The notes below the pieces were generated by a model. It searched no databases. It saw only the letters and a program-made list of their open reading frames with translations, and had not been told where the DNA came from. The position numbers and the translations under genes were made by a program. This document shows, piece after piece, positions 1-10,639 of a stretch of 64,000 nt of DNA. The number at the start of each line of letters is the position of its first letter. The stretch's first letter is position 1. This DNA comes from Multifurca ochricompacta (lineage: Eukaryota; Basidiomycota; Agaricomycetes; Russulales; Russulaceae): the NCBI GenBank assembly GCA_022496185.1, contig WTXG01000002.1, forward strand, positions 1,116,001-1,180,000, given 5' to 3'.

Positions 1-101
1 CAGGTATCACTGAAGGTCCCATAAATACATTGGAAAATGTGTCTTGTGAGCGTGCTCTTGTCTTTCGATGGTCAGTTCAATAGTTCAACCATGTTTACTA
101 G

Positions 102-2336
102 TTCGCAGTCGAGCCAAAGAGTTCGTCGAGCTGCACGACCAGGTTCAAGTGCGAATGTCATTCTCTATAGCCTTCAATGTGCTCATGAACTATAGACGAG
201 CGTGAGCTTGCTGGACTCCCTCGAGTCTTTCCTTTCCACATTTCAAAGGGACCTCTCTGCCGTCTCGGGCCAGATATCTGACCTGCAATCACGCAGCCGC
301 GACATCGAGGACAGACTAAAGAGCCGCAGGGTGTGTGACTCCCCTTCTCTTCGTCAACCTATTATCCCAACCTAGGAGGTCCCTGGTATCTACTGTAGAA
401 AATCGAAAAGCCGTTGGCGAGCCTTATTTCCGGCCTTACGCTTCCCCCAAATCTCGTCACCACAATACTGGACACAGACGTGGGCGAGTCATGGATACCG
501 GCAATAGCAGACTTTGAGCTACGGCTCGAGGGACTCAAAGTGCGCGGGCGCGTACGTGCAGCTCGGGACCTGGGTGAGGTTGCAGAGGGCCTACGGATAG
601 TAGTACGGCTTTTCTATGGTGATGTCGGTCCAAACGTAACTGAACGAACTGGTTTACAGGCAGCCACCAAACTGCGTGCCTTTTTCCTCGCTCTGCTCCA
701 GCCTATCCGAGCGAGCATGACGACTAACATGCATGTAATGCAAACAACCGTTTTTCTCAAGTATCGTCCTCTCTACACGTTTTTGCTTCGGCGTGCCGTG
801 AACGTGGCTACGGAAGTGCAAAAGGCCTACGTCGCTAGCGCACGTGTATATTATGAGACTGGATTTCGACGATATATGAGAAGCCTGGGTTGGATCAAGG
901 TTGGTCGGGTTGTGCACTGATCATGAATCTTAAGCTCCGTTTGTGCTGAGGTTCAACGTGCAGGCAAGAACGACCGAGAAAGACCCAGGATTAGCTTCTG
1001 GGCTGGACAGCCCAGAGAGGCAGACAGAAACCTACCTCAGACGATTAAATCACGCTCGGATTGAGGGACCTGGCGTTACACTTGCCTACATGGCCGATGA
1101 CAAAACACATGTAATTATTCTGACGGCCAAGTGTGACATCATCGGAAGTTCTAACCGCTTTTTCTTTCTTTCCACCCAACAGAAAGAGGACGTGGAAGCT
1201 CTTCTCCGGTCAGCTTTGTTAGTTTTGATGGATAATGGAACCTCGGAATACGTCTTTGTTACGACCTTCTTTGCACCCGAAACAGATCTACCACCTGCTG
1301 AGGTACCACCAGCCGTTAGCAGCCACCTTTTCTCACCCACCTCACTTTCTGCAACCTTGCCTGGGGATGATGCTCTTTCTAATCCCGCCACCGACGTGGT
1401 TCCAGTGACTGCACGTCCTAAGGAGCTTACGGACAGCGTATTCAGCAACGAAAACGAAAGTTTGCACCCTGCATCTCGACTCTCAAAAGAGGACCAGAGC
1501 ACTCTGAATGCCATCTGGAAGCAAATTATGGACCCCGCCTTAGAACACACGAAGGTGACGCCTTTCTCGCCATATTGACTGTTTCCCATGCTGACTGGCG
1601 CAGACCTTCGCGCAAGCTGTATTGGATCCTCTGCCACCTGTGATACCCCTCCTCACAATGATCCGAGTCACGGAGGAAGTCATGAGCGAAGTGCAAAGGC
1701 GCGGTTGCCAACCACTGGAAACGTTCATTTTTGGCCTTCGGCTTCAAATGTGGCCACTTTCCAGAGGGCGATGACGGACCAAATAGAGGGGCTTAAGAAG
1801 GTTGCGGAAGGCGTTGCGGGAGGCTACTTCCGTCGCGCAAGTATGGCAAGCGACGCCACCATCACGACTGTGAGTGTGAAATACTTTTGTGCGACAGGTA
1901 TGACGCTGAGCAGGCGTGTAGATTTGCAAGCGCTATGTGGCTCTGTTCCTCTGTCTCGTGATGTTGACCGAGCAGAACGAAGAGACCATGATTTTTTCCA
2001 AGTGCGCCCTAATTTCGACCAACAGGCATCCAGTATAATCCATTCCCACACAGTTTACTCCGTCTCAGGCAGGAACTCACCAGACTGATTGAAGCGCACA
2101 CAGACAAGCTTTCTGAAGCTTCTGCCAAAGCAAGAGCTCGATCGGCAGTGTACGATGAACTCCTCCAGGGCTTGATGGTGCGTATCAACCGAGTGTCCTC
2201 TCCACTTGGCTACACTTGAACCCGTTTACTCTAATAGCGCGCCTTCCGTGCCGCCCCGCATCATTTGAGAGCGCAAAGTGAGCTGGTTTACTGGCGAGAG
2301 AAGGAGGAGGGTGCACGCAACCAGTCTTCTCAGTAG
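102..2336 (+). CDS. VPS52: Vps52, GARP/EARP tethering complex subunit (5' end outside window)
   Basis: Subunit of the GARP complex, which tethers endosome-derived vesicles at the trans-Golgi network. The first exon I can support is 102-142 (reads FVELHDQ), followed by 196-330, a coiled-coil stretch with DSLESFLSTFQRDL and a break after KSRR. Later exons carry the core of the family: LPPNLVTTILDTDVGESW, then TKLRAFFLALLQPIRASMT and FLKYRPLYTFLLRRA, then ARIEGPGVTLAYMADDK, VEALLRSALLVLMDNGTSEY, and the C-terminal IFGLRLQMWPLFQRAM and RLRQELTRLIEAHTDKL. About seven GT-AG introns of roughly 25-70 nt are needed. The last exon ends with TAG at 2334-2336. The start codon and N-terminus lie upstream of the window. 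The family match is firm; exact boundaries of some exons are inferred from frame and conservation. Confidence 0.9.
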
Positions 2337-2586
2337 GCTGTGATTTGCAATGACTATATATGTGGCTGTAAAGGGAAGGTAGTGACGACCGTACAAATGA
2401 GGGAGTACTCTGCGCAAGTAAGACTAAATAAATAGCAAGTTATGCCCATGCATCCCTAGCTGAGCATAAGTGACAGAATTTGGGTGTCACTTTTATGACT
2501 TGTATGGAGGCACTAAGGCCGAAGGTTTACTGTACGGGCAGAGGCAAATATTAGCATCATCACATTTTACTAGCATCGTACAATGA

Positions 2587-5500
2587 TCAAACTAACCGTG
2601 CACCTTGCCTTTGCAGTCCGGGGAATGACGCTCTTAACAAATTGCCATTACTAGACTTTCCAATATGCAGCTTGCTGAGCATATCCCGGACCTCACTAGG
2701 ATTTCCAGTAGCTTTGGCTTTTTCTGGCCTGGATCGTACTGGCCTTAGCCTGTTGGCGGAAGCGTCAACGTGAGTAGATGCATGATCTAATGTCGATATA
2801 GAAGGGGCCTTGTTCACTAAAGCCGGATTAGACATGCTGCTCCGGCCTTCAAGAGCATCTCGCAAGTCGGTTACTCCTACTCCCCTTGCGGAGCGAGCTA
2901 AACTCTGCAGCGACAGGTTTTCGATATGCATCAAAGCGGGCGAAAGCCTCCAGTGGGGAGATATGCCATCGCGCCGCAACGGGTCGTAGCTTGACTGTGG
3001 CTCCATAGCTGTTCAGGTATAAAGTGAAATGAGTAGCCGAGTTCAAGAGTGCCACTGCAACTAGCCTCACAGTCTTTGAATGCCGACTCAGCAGTCCACT
3101 GCGTCGACAGACGTTTATGAAGAGCTTCGCTGTCCATTCCCGTGGCCTCATGTGCGCTCTTACTCGTTGCTAATGCAGCAAGAGCCATTTCAGGGTCGAC
3201 TCCTGATCGAATGCCATCTGCATTGTTGATAGATGATATCTGGATGGGAACTTCCGGATCGGAGAGTTGACCTGGCACTCGTGCTTCTTCTCGGGGGAGG
3301 CATGATGGAACTGACATAGATGACAGCGCCTGAAACAAAATGAGATGGAAAAAATAAATTGAAAGAAGACGGCTCCCACCTTCTCGGCCATCTCCACAAG
3401 CTCTCTGCAGTCCCATATCCTCCCTATGACCAACCAAATCCTTGAAATCACCTCTCTAATTGCACATGCCCTTCTCAGCGATCCATCATCAACGGAATCA
3501 TCCACGCGCACAACCGAGGACAGAGTAATTAAAAATGGTACCCCAGTGAGTAATCCACGGACAGGGAGATGCTCGTGAATCTTTGCCAAGACGGAAGCAA
3601 TGTTGCGGTAGTCGGAAGCAGTGGCCAAAGGAGGGGAGGCCGATGTGATACGAGAGGGAAGCCGCGATATCATACGCTTTACTAGTGATTGCTTTCGAAT
3701 CCTCGAGGGAAGCGAAAGCGATGGTCTGCCATGCTGAGATCTCGTCGGCGAGCTGCGGTCCTCAGTACCACCCACGAACTCATGAGAAGCACCGGGAGTA
3801 GCCGGGATAACAGTGATGGCTGTTGACTCTTCATGTACTGTGGAACGGGCAGATGACGGAGGGGGTGCGGGGTTGTGCAGAGTTGGTGAAGTGGCCAGAA
3901 TGAATAAATAGACATGAGCGGCATGTAGAAACCGGGTCGTCTCGTCCCCATACAGTACCGCCATCATATTGTCTGCTTGTTGAATTTGGCTTGCGACCAA
4001 CGGTCGACTGCGCCTGACCCCGTCCTCATCTGTATATTCCCCGCATGTAGAGATCTCTGATTCCAGGTAGACAAGCAACGCGTTGGCATAATCAGAGCGT
4101 ACGGAAAAGTCCACATCGTAAATGAGGTTTAGGGTGTCCTGCCAGGTTTCTGGTGATATCTTCGTTCTTTTTGTTAAATGTGCCTCACCGTCCGCGCGTT
4201 CAACAGAAACACGCGTTTGTTTATCTCCATTAGAGGCGTTTTCCAAATCTTTCAGTTTTTGACTGCTGGTGAAAATCTCTTCTCCCGATCTCGGAGTCTC
4301 TCCACTCGAGTGATGTTCCACCCTTCGCATAGGCGTGCGCATGAGGCCGACGAGTCCTGCGATGAGAGCACGGAGCGCTTGACTTCTACTCCTGTCATTG
4401 GGGTCTCGTTCACGTCCAGGTAGACCAGTTGCCTCCGTAGAGACAAGTCGGCTGATAAGTTCGCTAGCGAGGTCATGAATCTGGTCTGCGTAATAGACAT
4501 GGGTCCCCAACGCGCCAATACACTCAGTCAAGGCGAGAATCAACGAGTCAGTCGGGTCGATGGCAGCTCTGCGAAGAACCAGAGTTATGAGATTCGATAT
4601 CACGTCCGACGTAGACATGACGAGGGGAATAGGAGACGTGAATACCGTGGTAATCATCGCAGCGAGGGAGAAATGAAGAGCTGTCGTCGTTGGTACGTCT
4701 TGCTCCCGTAGCAGACGTTCAATCAATCGGGTAGGAATGGCATCGCGAAATTGATATTGGGTCCACTCGGTTGCCTTTCCCGCAAACCAACTACAGTGGT
4801 CTACTTTTTCCCATCCTTTAATTTCGTCCAAACTGGCCATTGCAGCCTGCATGACGAAGGTGATCTGTCCGCCACTAGAGTGATCGAATAGATAAGAGAA
4901 AGCGCGGAGGCATGCGTTAGAGACATCAGTCCTGGTTGGTCCCCGCTCCCCATCGACGTGCAGGTGGATTGATGCAGCACGCCTATCAACAACAGGACGC
5001 GTCCGAAACTCGTCCAGGTACGGAGACAGAGGCTTCTGTCTAAGATTCGCAGACCTGGTGGTTATCCAATAAGACGCGTACAGAAGAAAGCTCGAAATAC
5101 ACCGACTCGTTCTTTAACACGGACAACTCGACTTGTTGTAGATTGTTCATAATTGCTGGTACAAGGGCAGAAACTTGGACCTTGAAAGTGGAGGAGCTGT
5201 ACAGAGCCTCAGAAGTCACCACGCCAGTAAGCGCAGCAAGGCCAACCAATCTCGTCCTGTGAGTATAACTTAGTGATGGCGATTCTTTAGACACAGAAGC
5301 CTACCTATTCGTGAATTCCAAATCACCAGAGGAAGACGTCGCTCTACTCATCTTCGAGAAGCGCTCGAGCGCAGACAAATAATCGTCAGTAACAGCCTGG
5401 TCCACTCCAATCAGACGACCGTCAGTGAAGGTGGTCCAAGCCTTGAACTAAGCGAAGTATAAGTGGCCAATCTGTAAGTAGTAGGAACGAGACTTGCTAG

Positions 5501-5937
5501 GTTAGCTGCTTTTGCAGAGACTTCGATATCCGAAGGAAAGGCGGACAACACGGCGTTCACAGAGGCAAGGAGTGAAGGGGTTAGAAGTGAAAGATCGCGT
5601 CGACATTCAGTAGCCAGGGCTTTGAAGATGGACAGCGAGATGAGGAGAGAACTTGAAGGATAAGATTGGCTATTGTGTACGATCCAAAGGTAATGACAAC
5701 TTACGCCCTAGAACGAGGGTTGTTCGAGTGAGCCTTCCGACACTCCATCTTGGTCCTCTTCTCGAGCTCGTTGCTCAATTTGTTGATTTTTCCAGGTCTA
5801 TTAGCTGCATAGTACGTTAACCGGGAAAGCTCCTGAGCATTTGGGTGATAGTCAGGTCCGGAGGTGAGGAGAGAGGCAGAAGGGGGATAACAAGCAGTGA
5901 TTAATTGCACGTGATTGGGGGTTAAGAAAAGACGCAT
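2587..5937 (-). CDS. EFR3: EFR3-like plasma-membrane scaffold for PI4-kinase
   Basis: Efr3 anchors the Stt4 phosphatidylinositol 4-kinase complex at the plasma membrane. The start at 5937 gives MRLFLTPNHVQLITACYPP followed by SGPDYHPNAQELSRLTYYA and NRPGKINKLSNELEKR, the typical fungal EFR3 N-terminus. Downstream exons carry the helical-repeat body: NRTRLVGLAALTGVVTSEA, VQVSALVPAIMNNLQQ and, in the 560-codon exon, PTRLIERLLREQDVP, LRRAAIDPTDSLILALTEC and WQDTLNLIYDVDFSVRSDY. A Ser/Thr/Pro-rich stretch precedes the last exons, and the protein ends with LLRASFPGLQRQGARLV before TGA at 2587-2589. An in-frame ATG at 6147 would add about 70 Leu/Ser-rich residues and lies in a GGAGTAA tandem-repeat region, so I treat it as leader. 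It is convergent with VPS52, with 250 bp between the stops. Confidence 0.88.
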
Positions 5938-6749
5938 TTTCGGAGGGAAAAAAGTGAGAAAAGAAAAGGAGAGTTGTGAGTGAGAAAAAGTTACTAGATT
6001 GATGCGTAAGTTATGTAGCAGTAGATGTAGATCAAGCAGCAAAGTAAGCTGACTCGAGGAGAGGAGGAGTAAGGAGGAGTAAGGAGTAAGGAGTAAGAAG
6101 GAGTAGGGAAGTAGGAGAAGGTTAGTAGTCACGTGTTTTAAACTCATCTCCCGTATCGACAGGTCTCATCTTTCTTTAGATTCAATATCCGTTGTGTCTC
6201 GCAGGTAATCCTTGCCTTGATGTAGATTCATGTGTTGCTTAGTATTCCCATCACCCATCACTGGTCCTCGGGCCTCTGTTTGCACATCCTTACATACCCT
6301 TGTCTGTGAATACGTCCATCTGGCCTTTGGTGGCCAGTTGCGAGCGAAACAACGCGATCTACAATCCATCAAACGTCACGCATCTCCCCTTGTTGCTTAC
6401 TTTTAGTCAGAGCGGAGGCCAATGTCAGAATGTGTAATGGGGTTTGAGTCGTCCGTCAACATGTTGAGCGGGTACCGTGTGAGGAATTCCATCTGGGACA
6501 CAACGCTGTTTGTGTCTCTTGTGTCGCTGACGGGCTTTTTGCTAGAAAAGTGAGGAAAAGGTGGACGACGGCGGGGTAAGGATTGAATCTAGGGGCCACG
6601 CCCTCTTTTTCATGATTCTTGTCGTAAGTTAGCTCCGTTGGACCACAAACTTGTCCATTTATTTCCCCTAGAACAGATTGAACAACGAGTCAACAGAGTA
6701 GATAAGATGATCTCATCAGTTATTATCAATTAACACGACCAAGTCGGAA
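5938..6749. other. Divergent intergenic region between EFR3 and folylpolyglutamate synthase
   Basis: An 812-bp gap between two divergent starts. It holds a GGAGTAA tandem array (6061-6107) near the EFR3 side. An open frame of 68 codons on the minus strand at 6166-6372 has no recognisable content. Both promoters must lie here. I see no RNA gene. Confidence 0.5.
6061..6107. repeat. GGAGTAA-type tandem repeat
   Basis: Imperfect copies of a 7-nt unit (ggagtaa) with ggag interruptions, directly upstream of the EFR3 start. On the minus strand it is a CT-rich tract with TACTCC units, as is common in leaders of basidiomycete genes. It could be a promoter or 5'-UTR pyrimidine element. Confidence 0.7.
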
Positions 6750-8842
6750 ATGACAAACAAGTTCGATAAATTCGTACAGCAAATGCGATTGCGCCTCAGA
6801 TATCCGATACGCACTTCTCATAAGTCCACCTTCACCTTCATTGTTCAGCGTCGTGCAATGTCCGGCAGGTCTTACAAGGATGCGATCCATCTCCTAAATA
6901 CCTTACAATCTAACGCTGCAACCCTAGAGGCTGTCAAAGCGTCAGGTGGACGGATTAGTGCACTGGGCATCCCACAGATGGTTGAATACTTGGAGAGAAT
7001 AGGATACAAGGTGATTCATCAGTTCAATGACAAATGTTGAAGCCTCATCTGTGCCAGCAAGAAGATCTTAACTCCCTCAACGTACTTCATGTAACTGGCA
7101 CCAAGGGAAAGGGATCCACTTGTGCCTTTGTCGATTCCATCCTTCGCCATACTAGGCCAGGGTGGAAGGTTGGTGCGTTTGTATTTGATCGAATCGAGCT
7201 CATGGTCCCTGACGATGCATATGGAGCAGGTTTATATACTTCGCCACATCTTGTTGCAGTGCGAGAGAGAATACGCATCAACGGAGTTTCCCTATCTGAA
7301 GAACTATTCGCAAAGTTCTTTTTCGATGTTTGGGACCGCCTAGAAACAAATGATCAAGTCGGTACTTTCTTTTACGAGGACATGCGACAGTATTAATGCT
7401 GGCACCCAGCGCAACCCTTCGACTACATCGGCGAAGCCAATGTATTTTAGATATGTCACGCTTATGGCATTTCATGCATTTTTGACCTTGAAGGTAGGTT
7501 CCATTTGCGACAGATAATCACTAGTAATAGTCACCCGGCTAGGTCGATGCTACTATACTAGAAGTCGGTGTAGGTGGCACTTATGATAGTACCAACATCG
7601 TTCCTCGGCCCGTTGTCACAGGAATATCTTCTCTGGGTATAGACCACGTTGGTGTGCTGGGGCGGACAATTGGAGAGATTGCCTGGCAAAAAGGCGGTAT
7701 ATTCAAGGTCAGTGAGTAGCCCGATAACAGATTTTTTATCTGTTGTACCCAAGTACCTTCAGGAAGGCGTTCCCGCAATAACTGTGGATCAACCCAGCGA
7801 AGGCTTGGGCGTTCTTAGGCAACGGAGCGTGGACCTTAAGGTTTGAGCGTAATTCCAATATAGCCAACGTGCTTACACTTGAAACAGGCATCTGAGTTCA
7901 TCATTGTACCTCTTGCGCCAGAGATATCGGAGGCACGACTAGGTACGCCCAAGAAACCGCTGCATCAGCGTTGGCTTTTGTCGACCGACTGTGTTGCACA
8001 GGTCTGGCAGGGGCGCATCAACTTACAAATGCAGGGCTCGCTGTGCTCCTCTCACAGAAATTCTTCGAGTTGAAGGAATCTGTTGCACCCCAAAAGACTC
8101 TTCCAGCTTCCTTCCTTGAGGGACTCAAGGACGCGAGGTGGCCTGGGAGGTGTCAGACTGTCAACGACCCAAAGTACCCACCAATAACATGGTTTTTGGA
8201 TGGTGCTCATACCGCGGAAAGTCTTGATTGTTGCATCGAGTGGTTTGTGAGCCCCTCGGCCGCCTTAAAATTGAAAGGCGATGAGTAAGAGGGCCCTTCT
8301 ACTCGACAACCTGAGCTTACACTTTTATCAGCATGAGGAAATCAACTCGTATCCTTATATTCAATTGCACCCATGGGCGATCCGGATCGTCATTCCTGGG
8401 AGTGCTATTGGGAAAGGTTGCAGCGCAACTTCAGCTTCACGTTTCTAGAGAGTCTTTCCACTCTTTCTTTGACAAGGTTGTGTTCTGTGCGAACGTTACC
8501 TACGCAGACGGTAGCTTTAAAGGAGGTAAGATGTGATCCCCGTGGTGATTACACATATCGCCTTTGACATTCTTGTTCCCTTCAGACTTGACTGCCGTTT
8601 CTATCCCTGCAGATGACTTGGCTTTACTGAAATCACAACAAGAACTTGCCGTTGCGTGGGCATCGATGGTACCAACTTTCCCAAAAGAAAATATCCATGT
8701 TCTGCCATCCATTGAGCACGCCGTCCGCGTCGTCCGAGAGGAAGCCCGGCGCGGCAGATTGGTCGACGTTCTCGTCACGGGCAGCTTACACTTGGTCGGT
8801 GGTCTGATTGAGGTTTCTGGGCTTTCCGATGTCGCTTTGTGA
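6750..8842 (+). CDS. MET7: Folylpolyglutamate synthase
   Basis: Adds glutamates to folates and so keeps them in the cell and in mitochondria. After the first intron the reading is [20 protein letters not shown], the ATP-binding P-loop of the Mur ligase/FPGS family. It is followed by [18 protein letters not shown], the central [16 protein letters not shown] and [20 protein letters not shown], then [17 protein letters not shown] and [12 protein letters not shown]. The last exon ends at 8842 with [14 protein letters not shown]. Every junction I checked uses GT-AG. The first 36 residues are basic and Ser/Thr-rich and look like a mitochondrial presequence. A second in-frame ATG at 6858 ([10 protein letters not shown]) starts right at the conserved fold, so one gene could give mitochondrial and cytosolic forms. 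Supplies polyglutamylated folate of the kind MET6, also in this window, uses. Confidence 0.93.
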
Positions 8843-9243
8843 TTATCAATACATGCGAGGGCTTGACACTCCCTCTGGAATTGTTGGCCTTCAACAGGTA
8901 CTAATTCTGATGTTTATACTCCTAAGTAATAACAGTAGCTTCTCGCATCATACGTTCACCTATCCTATCCCCAACGCCACAGAACGCGAAGAGCATTTGG
9001 GCTAATCTTAGGCAGAAGGTATGAACGCATCAATATGTTCCCTCTTCGCTTGCACCAGGAGCGCACCTTTCTCTCGATAAGGGTGTCATAGGCGTATTAT
9101 TCTCGCTATAACAAGTCAATTATTTTCTGGTGGCCACGTACTAGCTATCAGATTGGATGGCAATGTTGACTCCAATACATTACAGGCGGCACATAGGGTC
9201 TTGTTAACTAAATCTAGATGCAGGTACAGAAGTATTGGATATA
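8843..9243. other. Convergent 3' flank
   Basis: About 400 bp between the stop of folylpolyglutamate synthase and the stop of the minus-strand zinc-finger gene. I see only AT-rich 3'-flank sequence and no credible gene; a 68-codon plus-strand frame starting at 9218 mostly overlaps the antisense coding exon. Confidence 0.5.
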
Positions 9244-10523
9244 TCATTCGCGCTGGACATGGGAAGGGGACCCAACCATTGATCTGAGAAGCGCGATTCT
9301 CGAAGATAAGGCACCTTCAGAAAGGTCTGAAGCAATCGGATCAATGCTTTTCGCCTGCATGTGGTTTCTTGCTAACTTGCTTCCCCCGAAAGTTTGGGTA
9401 GGTTCAGGTTCAGGTGCATTATAGGGTACTACTTCCCGAGCCCCGAGTAGAATCTTGGCTCTATCTAATATTGCCGCTTTTGTCAGGTTGATGGGTTGGA
9501 GAGTACTTATGGTATCCCCTCGTCTTTGCTTCCTCCTCGGTTGGGCTTCTGCCACTACTGTTTCCATGTATGTCTGAGTGGCAGCGTCCGCAGAATCAGG
9601 ACAAGGTGTTGCTGTTCTGTCACACTTTTTCGCATTCCGTGTCTTGAGAAGTTCCTCCTCGATGAGGTTTTTCAGCGTACTTGGGTTTATGCCTATTTTT
9701 CGGGCACAGGTGGTTATGTGAGACAACTTGTGAGCAGCGCCTTTCTTGACGGTCCATCGTGCCTCACATGAGACGCATTTGAGGAGACGACCGACGTCGA
9801 GTTTGGTAATGTCAGAATCGAAGTGAGACTTTTGACCGCGCATCTCGGCTCTGCTAAGTTGAAACTGGAATGCAGGTGCCCGTTGGTGGCCATCTGCATT
9901 TGAAGGAGCGTACACATCTTTTGACGCGTGGACTCGAGGGTATGCAAAGTGGCCGAGGCAAGAAATGAGGCTTGAGTCTGCTTGAGCACCAACAGTCGAG
10001 ACAAACTGTGGTACGAGAGCATGTGTAGCCACTAGGGGACTATTCTTGGCCGACAATAGTGAGTCGGACTCTGAGGACAGATTGTTATCACTTCGTGGGA
10101 TGCGGTCTGATATTTAGTCAATAACGTTGAGGCGGGATGGCTAAAATTGCGTGAAACTGACCAATAACATCGATAATGGCATGTTGCTTCGCCACCACGA
10201 AGTCTGAAGTGACATCAGTCATCACACCCTCTGATTCCCCTGAGGCTGTACATGAGGCCGTGAAGAATCTAAAATGAATACTAGAACAAACCACTTGAAC
10301 TGGTCGGTTTGGCATCGGCTAATTGGTAAGGGGTAGGGGTGGCAAGGGTAAGGACAGGGTCACGACCATGATATCGTTTCCTATTAGTTCTTCTTCTTTT
10401 GACATTAGAAACTTGCAGCCTGATTCGCTTTCTTTCTGGCTCTGAATCCTCGACACAGTCATGGTATGTACACATGCGAGGGCTTGATGGACGGGGGACG
10501 GGATCATTGACTGTCACGGTCAC
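9244..10523 (-). CDS. Zinc-finger protein of unknown function (possibly SLX4-like)
   Basis: Three exons on the minus strand: a first exon from 10523 (MTVTVNDPVPRP) with a basic patch KRRRTNRKRYHGR, a short second exon (SGESEGVMTDVTSDFV), and a 270-codon third exon ending at 9244. The third exon holds the only ordered-looking part, LLKCVSCEARWTVKKGAAHK then LSHITTCARKIGI, i.e. C-x2-C ... H-x4-C with the spacing of a small zinc finger, followed by a helix (LKNLIEEELLK). The rest is low in hydrophobics and looks disordered. The finger recalls UBZ/SLX4-type fingers in basidiomycete SLX4-like proteins, but I see no C-terminal SLX1-binding domain, so I leave it unnamed. It shares a 116-bp divergent promoter with the karyopherin gene. 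Confidence 0.6.
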
Positions 10524-10569
10524 CTGTAACGCGAGCGCGTTATTTATTCTTGTTTGTTGGTGTCACCTT

Positions 10570-10590
10570 CACTGACACTGACACTGACAC
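10570..10590. repeat. TGACAC hexamer tandem array in divergent promoter
   Basis: Three and a half perfect copies of a 6-nt unit (cactga), in the 116-bp gap between two divergent genes. A related array (TGTCAC units) lies in another short divergent promoter at 20681-20704. Confidence 0.75.
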
Positions 10591-10639
10591 CCTGACTGCC
10601 ACACTGACTTAACTTGATTGGAGGTGGCCTTTCACTATT

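Noticed and set aside
5938..6147. N-terminal extension of EFR3 by 70 residues
   Set aside because: The extra residues are coded by a tandem repeat and the family starts at MRLFLTPNHVQ.
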